From positions 558,001 through 622,000 of the forward strand of contig NZ_JAPIVS010000001.1 of assembly GCF_026239695.1 (NCBI RefSeq): DNA of 64,000 bases, written 5' to 3'. The notes under the pieces were generated by a model. The model saw only the letters and a list, made by a program, of their open reading frames with translations, did not search any database and was not told the origin of the DNA. A program made the position numbers and the translations under genes. This DNA comes from Pedobacter sp. MC2016-15 (GTDB taxonomy: Bacteria; Bacteroidota; Bacteroidia; Sphingobacteriales; Sphingobacteriaceae). Position 1 is the first letter of the stretch. Each line of letters opens with the position of its first letter. Below, piece by piece: positions 59,824-64,000 of the stretch.

Positions 59824-60014
59824 CAAGAATAGGTCCGGCAACAGTTCTTGCAGTCTGCATTACCCGGTGGAAGCGGGGAATAGTTAAACTATTCGAACAC
59901 TACAATAAGCTGCGCCGGACCTATATTTGCAAATATAGGCAACCCGGTGCTCTACTTACCCTCGTGTTCGTAAATTTCCACATTTGCAGACGAGGTTCTT
60001 AAATAGAACACCTC
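59824..60014. ncRNA. Candidate structured RNA or leader with mutually exclusive hairpins
   Basis: Inverted repeats nest here: ATAGGTCCGGC (59829-59839) with GCCGGACCTAT (59914-59924), 11 bp; inside it CCCG/CGGG (59863-59877) and GAATAGT/ACTATTC (59878-59894). The closing arm competes with the perfect 20-bp palindrome CCTATATTTG-CAAATATAGG (59920-59939) and with CAAGAA/TTCTTG (59824-59850). Farther on CCTCGT/ACGAGG (59960-59995) competes with GAGGTTCT/AGAACACCTC (59992-60014). On the minus strand this would lie in the leader of the HEPN gene. No known Rfam family was recognised. Confidence 0.5.
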
Positions 60015-60241
60015 AATTATAGAGATGTTATAAAATTATATAATATTTAATAAATACTCATAAACAGTTGATTTTAATACAACAAATGTAACCATTAAGA
60101 TTTAAATAAACAATAAAGAAATTAATTATTTCAAACAGTACCTAAACTGCGGATCGTATATAAGTAGGATTCTACATTAGAAGGAAATATTTTCAGCTTG
60201 GATTAGGATATACAAGCCAATATATTTACTGATAGACAAAA
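60015..60241. other. A+T-rich stretch before the AlkB gene end, nothing recognised
   Basis: I see no coding frame or strong signal here. The rest of the gap, 59542-59823, likewise has no gene; on the minus strand it runs from the structured repeats to the HEPN start codon. Confidence 0.5.
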
Positions 60242-60901
60242 TTAAATCACAACCCTAAAAGTCAAGTTTACCCTGGCAGTCATAGGTCTCAGTGATTTTG
60301 CAATGCGGTGCTCCCAGTTTTGCTGCAAATCTCCCTTCATAATCATCAGTGCTCCGCTTTCCAGTTTGATAGAATACTTCTCGCTATGGTCTTGTTTGTA
60401 GCGGATATCAAAACTACGCACCTGACCAAAACTTACAGAGGCAATGACAGGATATTTACCCAATGCCTTCTCATTATCGCTGTGCCAGGCCACAGAATCA
60501 TTGCCATCACGGTAGTAATTGAGGAGGACGCTGTTAAATTTCACGCCTGCGATTTGTTCTACTTTTTGTTTGATCGCCATTAACTCCGGCGTCCATTTGT
60601 TGGGCGTAGAACGCCTGAGGGAAGTGTAATCATAAGTCTCTTCATCCGCATACCATGCACACAGCCTTGGCGTAACCACCTCCTTATCGTACATCCTGAC
60701 CACCTTTTGCTGCCAGGGCGACTGCACAATAAACTTATGCAACAGCAATGCGCATTCCCTCTCGTTGAACAGCCCCGGATGATATTCCAGTAATTCTGGC
60801 GGCAATCCTGGCGTCTGTCCTGCCTCAGGGAAAAAACTCAATTGTTCCATTCTTATCATTTTTGATTTGGCAAATTCATACAGAGCTTCAAACATTGCCA
60901 T
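60242..60901 (-). CDS. alkB: AlkB-type 2-oxoglutarate/Fe(II) dioxygenase
   Basis: The protein (219 residues from 60901; a start at 60850, MEQLSFFPE, is as good) has all AlkB iron and oxoglutarate ligands: H140 and D142 in VAWHSDNEK, H198 in WEHRI and R210/R216 in ARVNLTFR. It has the usual substrate lid LLNYYRDGNDSVAWH. It repairs alkylated bases (1-methyladenine, 3-methylcytosine) in DNA or RNA by oxidative demethylation. It lies on the edge of the A+T-rich island. Confidence 0.94.
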   Translation of the reverse strand: MAMFEALYEFAKSKMIRMEQLSFFPEAGQTPGLPPELLEYHPGLFNERECALLLHKFIVQSPWQQKVVRMYDKEVVTPRLCAWYADEETYDYTSLRRSTPNKWTPELMAIKQKVEQIAGVKFNSVLLNYYRDGNDSVAWHSDNEKALGKYPVIASVSFGQVRSFDIRYKQDHSEKYSIKLESGALMIMKGDLQQNWEHRIAKSLRPMTARVNLTFRVVI

Positions 60902-61014
60902 AAGAAGCCTGTTTAAACATAAGTTGTCAAAACATCTGCATAAATTGCAGATACAAAGATAAACTAAATATAAAGGTAAATATCAAATTAAAGCTAAAAA
61001 TATTAGCATAATAT

Positions 61015-61986
61015 ATGAAAGCAGTTATCATCACACAGCCAGGTCCCGCAGAAGTTTTACAGATACAAGAATATACCACACCGAGCCCTGGAGCAGAAGA
61101 AATTCTCATCCGGGTTAAAGCTGCGGGATTAAACCGGGCAGATGTTTCCCAGCGACAAGGTAAATATCCTGCCCCCAAGGGCACCGTACAAGAGATCCCC
61201 GGAATGGAAGTAGCCGGGATAGTGGAAGAATGCGGAGATCAGGTGACGCTCTGGAAAAAAGGTGATCAGGTTTGTGCACTCATAGCTGGTGGAGGTTACG
61301 CGGAATATGTAGTTGTCAAAGAAGGGCAATGCCTTCCTGTGCCTGTAAACTTCAGCTTTGCTCAGGCCGCCAGTTTACCGGAAACCGTATTTACCGTTTG
61401 GTCTAACATCTTTGAAAGAGGGAGATTGCAAGCCGGTGAAACACTACTGGTTCACGGTGGCAACAGCGGAATAGGAATTACCGCGATACAGCTGGGGAAA
61501 CTATTTGGAGCAAAAGTGTTCGTCACCGTAGGTTCTGAAGAAAAAGGAAAACTGTGTACAGATCTCGGGGCAGATGCTTTTGTAAATTATAAAACAGAAG
61601 ATTTTGAACAAAAATTAAAAGAAGAGGGTATCGACGTCATCCTGGATATGATTGGCGGAGATTATTTTGAGAAGAACATCAATATCCTCCAGCCCGAAGG
61701 TCGCCTCGTATACATTAATTCTGTGGCGGGTCCTCAGGTTCCCCTGGATATCAGCAAGGTGATGACCAAGCGGCTGACCGTAAGTGGTAGTACCCTGCGA
61801 TCACGTGAGTATTCCTACAAAAAGGCACTTACAGCAGCGATCAGGGAAAAAGTATGGCCGCTGATGGATGCCGGAAAATTCAAGCCCGTTATCTACAAAA
61901 CATTCCCGCTGGAGCAAGCCGCAGAGGCGCATCGTGCACTGGAAGATGGTAGTCACACGGGCAAGATCATACTGGTTAACGACTAA
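61015..61986 (+). CDS. Zinc-independent NAD(P)H:quinone oxidoreductase, PIG3/zeta-crystallin type
   Basis: The 323-residue MDR protein begins MKAVIITQPGPAEVLQIQEY, with GLNRADVSQRQGKYPAPKG (typical of the PIG3 branch), the nucleotide-binding LVHGGNSGIGITAIQLGKLFGA and VFVTVGSEEK, and the substrate/PIG3 end LEQAAEAHRALEDGSHTGKIIL. Zinc-ligand cysteines are missing. It reduces quinones with NADPH by one- or two-electron transfer. It diverges from the AlkB gene. Confidence 0.92.
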   Translation: MKAVIITQPGPAEVLQIQEYTTPSPGAEEILIRVKAAGLNRADVSQRQGKYPAPKGTVQEIPGMEVAGIVEECGDQVTLWKKGDQVCALIAGGGYAEYVVVKEGQCLPVPVNFSFAQAASLPETVFTVWSNIFERGRLQAGETLLVHGGNSGIGITAIQLGKLFGAKVFVTVGSEEKGKLCTDLGADAFVNYKTEDFEQKLKEEGIDVILDMIGGDYFEKNINILQPEGRLVYINSVAGPQVPLDISKVMTKRLTVSGSTLRSREYSYKKALTAAIREKVWPLMDAGKFKPVIYKTFPLEQAAEAHRALEDGSHTGKIILVND

Positions 61987-62057
61987 TTGTGACTTTGCCC
62001 TCACAATATTCTGAAATGATGATTTTATCTTTACGAGAGCACAAAAGCCCATAATTT

Positions 62058-63080
62058 ATGAAGAAAATAGGTTTCTTATCCTTTGGTCATTGGCAGAACC
62101 ATCCTGCATACCAGGCCAGAACTGCAGGAGATACACTGTTACAGTCGATCGACCTGGCCGTTGCTGCAGAAGAATTGGGTGTCGATGGCGCATATTTCCG
62201 TGTGCACCATTTCGCCGCTCAGCTGGCTTCGCCTTTCCCTTTGCTTTCAGCAATCGGTGCAAAGACAAAGAAAATAGAAATAGGTACCGGTGTAATCGAC
62301 ATGCGTTACGAGAACCCGATGTACATGGTAGAAGATGCCGGCGCTGCAGATCTGATCTCAGGCGGGCGATTACAATTAGGTTTAAGCAGAGGTTCACCGG
62401 AGCAAGTGATCGACGGCTGGCGTCATTTCGGCTATGAACCTGCAGAAGGGGGCACAGATGCCGATATGGGTCGTGAGAAAGCCCTGAAGTTTTTGGAACA
62501 ACTGAAAGGCGAAGGTTTTGCCGAGCCCAACCCATACCCGATGTTTCCTAATCCTCCGGGCTTGTTACGTTTAGAACCGCATTCTGAAGGATTGCGCGAA
62601 CGGATCTGGTGGGGTGCTGCTTCCAACGCTACCGCCGTGTGGGCAGCAGAAAATGGCATGCACCTGCAAAGTTCTACGCTGAAATTTGACGAAAGCGGAA
62701 AGCCTTTTCATATCCAGCAGGCTGAACAAATCAGACTGTACAAGGAAGCCTGGAATAAAGCCGGACATGAACGCGAAGCCAGAGTTTCGGTAAGCCGTTC
62801 CATCTTTGCTATTGTCAATGATCAGGACAGGCAACTGTTTGGACGTGAGTCTGGTCAATCCGACAAGATTGGCTACATCGAAAGTGATAAACGCGCCATC
62901 TTTGGACGGAGCTATGCTGCAGAACCTGATCAACTGATTAAAGAGCTGGCCGAAGACGAAGCTATACAGGAGGCAGATACCTTACTGTTGACCATCCCCA
63001 ACACCCTGGGCGTCAATTATAATGTGCATGTACTTTCAGCTATTCTGGAGCACGTAGCTCCTGGATTGGGCTGGCGTTAA
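62058..63080 (+). CDS. LLM class flavin-dependent oxidoreductase
   Basis: The 340-residue protein is a luciferase-like TIM barrel: IGFLSFGHWQ, the AVAAEELGVDGAYFRVHHFA strand that holds the flavin side, IEIGTGVIDMRYENPMYMVEDAGAADLISGGRLQLGLSRGSPE and the C-terminal VNYNVHVLSAILEHVAP. It uses FMNH2 or a related reduced flavin. Substrate unknown. A TATCTTTA box at 62026-62033 precedes it by 24 bases. Five bases separate its stop from the next convergent gene. Confidence 0.9.
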   Translation: MKKIGFLSFGHWQNHPAYQARTAGDTLLQSIDLAVAAEELGVDGAYFRVHHFAAQLASPFPLLSAIGAKTKKIEIGTGVIDMRYENPMYMVEDAGAADLISGGRLQLGLSRGSPEQVIDGWRHFGYEPAEGGTDADMGREKALKFLEQLKGEGFAEPNPYPMFPNPPGLLRLEPHSEGLRERIWWGAASNATAVWAAENGMHLQSSTLKFDESGKPFHIQQAEQIRLYKEAWNKAGHEREARVSVSRSIFAIVNDQDRQLFGRESGQSDKIGYIESDKRAIFGRSYAAEPDQLIKELAEDEAIQEADTLLLTIPNTLGVNYNVHVLSAILEHVAPGLGWR

Positions 63081-63085
63081 TCCTG

Positions 63086-64000
63086 TTATCGCGTGTCCTT
63101 GAGGTTAATCTTCAAAGGTTCATCATCACCCTTCACTGTAACCAGTGTCTCTATATCTGCTGTGGCACCTGTAGAGGCACTGGCTGAGTTGTAGATATTG
63201 TTTGAACTCAATACCGCACCACTCGGATGCATCAGGTATGATGTTCCTGCATAATATTGATACGTATAGTTGTGCGTATAGCCGAAAGAAGTCGATAAGA
63301 TATACTCGCCGGGCATCAGGTTAGTAAATTCAAAATGCCCTTTATCATCGTATACTTTTGTAGTTCTGATACATGCCTGGACATTTTTGTCTATAGGTAC
63401 TTCAGGTAATTTCTTTCCTTTTCTGATCTTTTTATTGACCTCTTTCCATTCTTCAATATATGGCTGGTTGGGCAGGATAGTAACAATAGTTCCCTTTGGT
63501 GCATACTGGGCCTTGTTGATATTCAATACTGCTAATTTGCTTGAACGGTCCCTTGCAAAAGTAGTTCCCAGGATTACGCCATTTCCTTTTTCAAATTTCG
63601 CCAGGGCTTCCGCTTTATTGAACTTGTTTTTGATAGGCTGATATTCCAGTTCGTCATTTACACAGATCTCCCACATGCCACCACCGAGAGACATCTCACG
63701 CTGCCATATTTTATGCTGATTCTTATCAATCACATAATTGTAGAGCGCACCTGTATTCTCTTCAAGTATGCCTACCAGCCAGCTTTCATGGCTTCCGGTT
63801 TTTGGAGAGCGGTATACATAACTTTTTACATCTTTGATGATATAGTTGGTAACCGGCTTATCAGTTTTAGGTTCATAATAAAATTCAGGAATTGTAGCCT
63901 TGTAACCCGTTTTTAGCGGTAAAGTGGTGAATAAATATTCTGCTAGGTTATAGTCAACCGCCTTTTCTTTAGGCGTAACATTGATGCTCTCATCCTTTCT
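63086..64000 (-). CDS. Secreted-type protein with carboxypeptidase-regulatory-like end (5' end outside window)
   Basis: The frame is open to the window end with no start, so the N-terminus is missing; an internal GTG at 63733 is not a likely start. The visible part has an N-terminal segment with LAEYLFTTLPLKTGYKATIPEFYYEP and SWLVGILEENTGALYNYVIDKNQHKIWQREM, which resembles the DUF3108/outer-membrane-lipoprotein-sorting fold in pattern, and a C-terminal segment with GHFEFTNLMPGEYILSTSFGY, like a carboxypeptidase-regulatory (SpaA/Cna-like) fold. Both are pattern matches. Function is not known. Confidence 0.65.
   Translation of the reverse strand, partial: RKDESINVTPKEKAVDYNLAEYLFTTLPLKTGYKATIPEFYYEPKTDKPVTNYIIKDVKSYVYRSPKTGSHESWLVGILEENTGALYNYVIDKNQHKIWQREMSLGGGMWEICVNDELEYQPIKNKFNKAEALAKFEKGNGVILGTTFARDRSSKLAVLNINKAQYAPKGTIVTILPNQPYIEEWKEVNKKIRKGKKLPEVPIDKNVQACIRTTKVYDDKGHFEFTNLMPGEYILSTSFGYTHNYTYQYYAGTSYLMHPSGAVLSSNNIYNSASASTGATADIETLVTVKGDDEPLKINLKDTR

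Noticed and set aside
59886..59902. tRNA-like T-loop GTTCGAAT on the minus strand
   Set aside because: The flanking bases do not form a 5-bp T stem, and no acceptor or anticodon arm is in register; it belongs to the hairpin-rich region.
52000..60241. Complete prophage or integrative element
   Set aside because: No integrase, terminase, capsid, tail, relaxase or clear attachment repeats were seen, so only an accessory island with a lysis-like cassette is claimed.
1..64000. CRISPR array
   Set aside because: No regularly spaced repeats of CRISPR length with unique spacers were found; the only array-like signal is the 11-bp GTAGG repeat, which is too short.

Overview
The window reads as chromosomal DNA of a Bacteroidota member, most likely a Pedobacter-like sphingobacterium. 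The evidence is three SusC/SusD outer-membrane pairs with their glycosidases, a FecI/FecR sigma/anti-sigma pair feeding a SusC with an STN domain, a hybrid-two-component-type sensor, many AraC and Crp/Fnr regulators, and promoters of the Bacteroidota type (TTTG, then about 20 bases, then TAnnTTTG). No rRNA, tRNA, transposase or CRISPR array was found. Both window edges cut genes.

Layout. 1-7.3 kb: redox and small regulatory genes (partial SDR, LldD-type hydroxy-acid dehydrogenase, AraC-MFS pair, YceI, YcaQ-type DNA glycosylase, QorB/HxlR divergent pair). 7.3-17 kb: polysaccharide utilisation locus 1 on the minus strand, sigma factor -> FecR -> SusC(STN) -> SusD -> GH92 mannosidase. 17-20.5 kb: AraC, aldo/keto reductase and GH28 pectinase-type enzyme. 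20.5-27 kb: RND tripartite efflux operon with a trailing TetR gene. 27.5-36.2 kb: SDR with two tandem AraC paralogues, a HipA-like kinase/DUF3037 pair, and redox and Crp/Fnr genes around a YtcJ-type amidohydrolase. 36.3-51.9 kb: locus 2, GH43 with a trefoil lectin domain, a split HTCS (separate kinase and REC-AraC regulator) and two tandem SusC/SusD pairs. A shared 31-34 base box lies upstream of both the GH43 gene and the first SusC gene and is the best candidate regulator target. 60.2-64 kb: AlkB, quinone oxidoreductase, LLM flavin oxidoreductase and a partial secreted protein.

The unusual part is 52.0-60.2 kb, an A+T-rich accessory island on the minus strand. It holds a MocR-like regulator with an apparently dead PLP site, a protein made of two RNA-polymerase-alpha-CTD-like repeats, and three paralogous DUF6266-like genes. 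These surround what looks like a complete phage-style lysis cassette: a three-TM holin-like protein, a CHAP endolysin-like enzyme, and a lipoprotein with a C-terminal TM segment, which is the architecture of a unimolecular spanin. No capsid, tail, portal or integrase gene accompanies it. Upstream lie a 3' remnant of a second spanin gene, five GTAGG cores spaced exactly 11 bp apart, a HEPN-domain protein, and a 190-bp stretch of mutually exclusive inverted repeats that may be a structured RNA. My reading (inference) is a domesticated lysis/release system for DUF6266 proteins under its own regulators.
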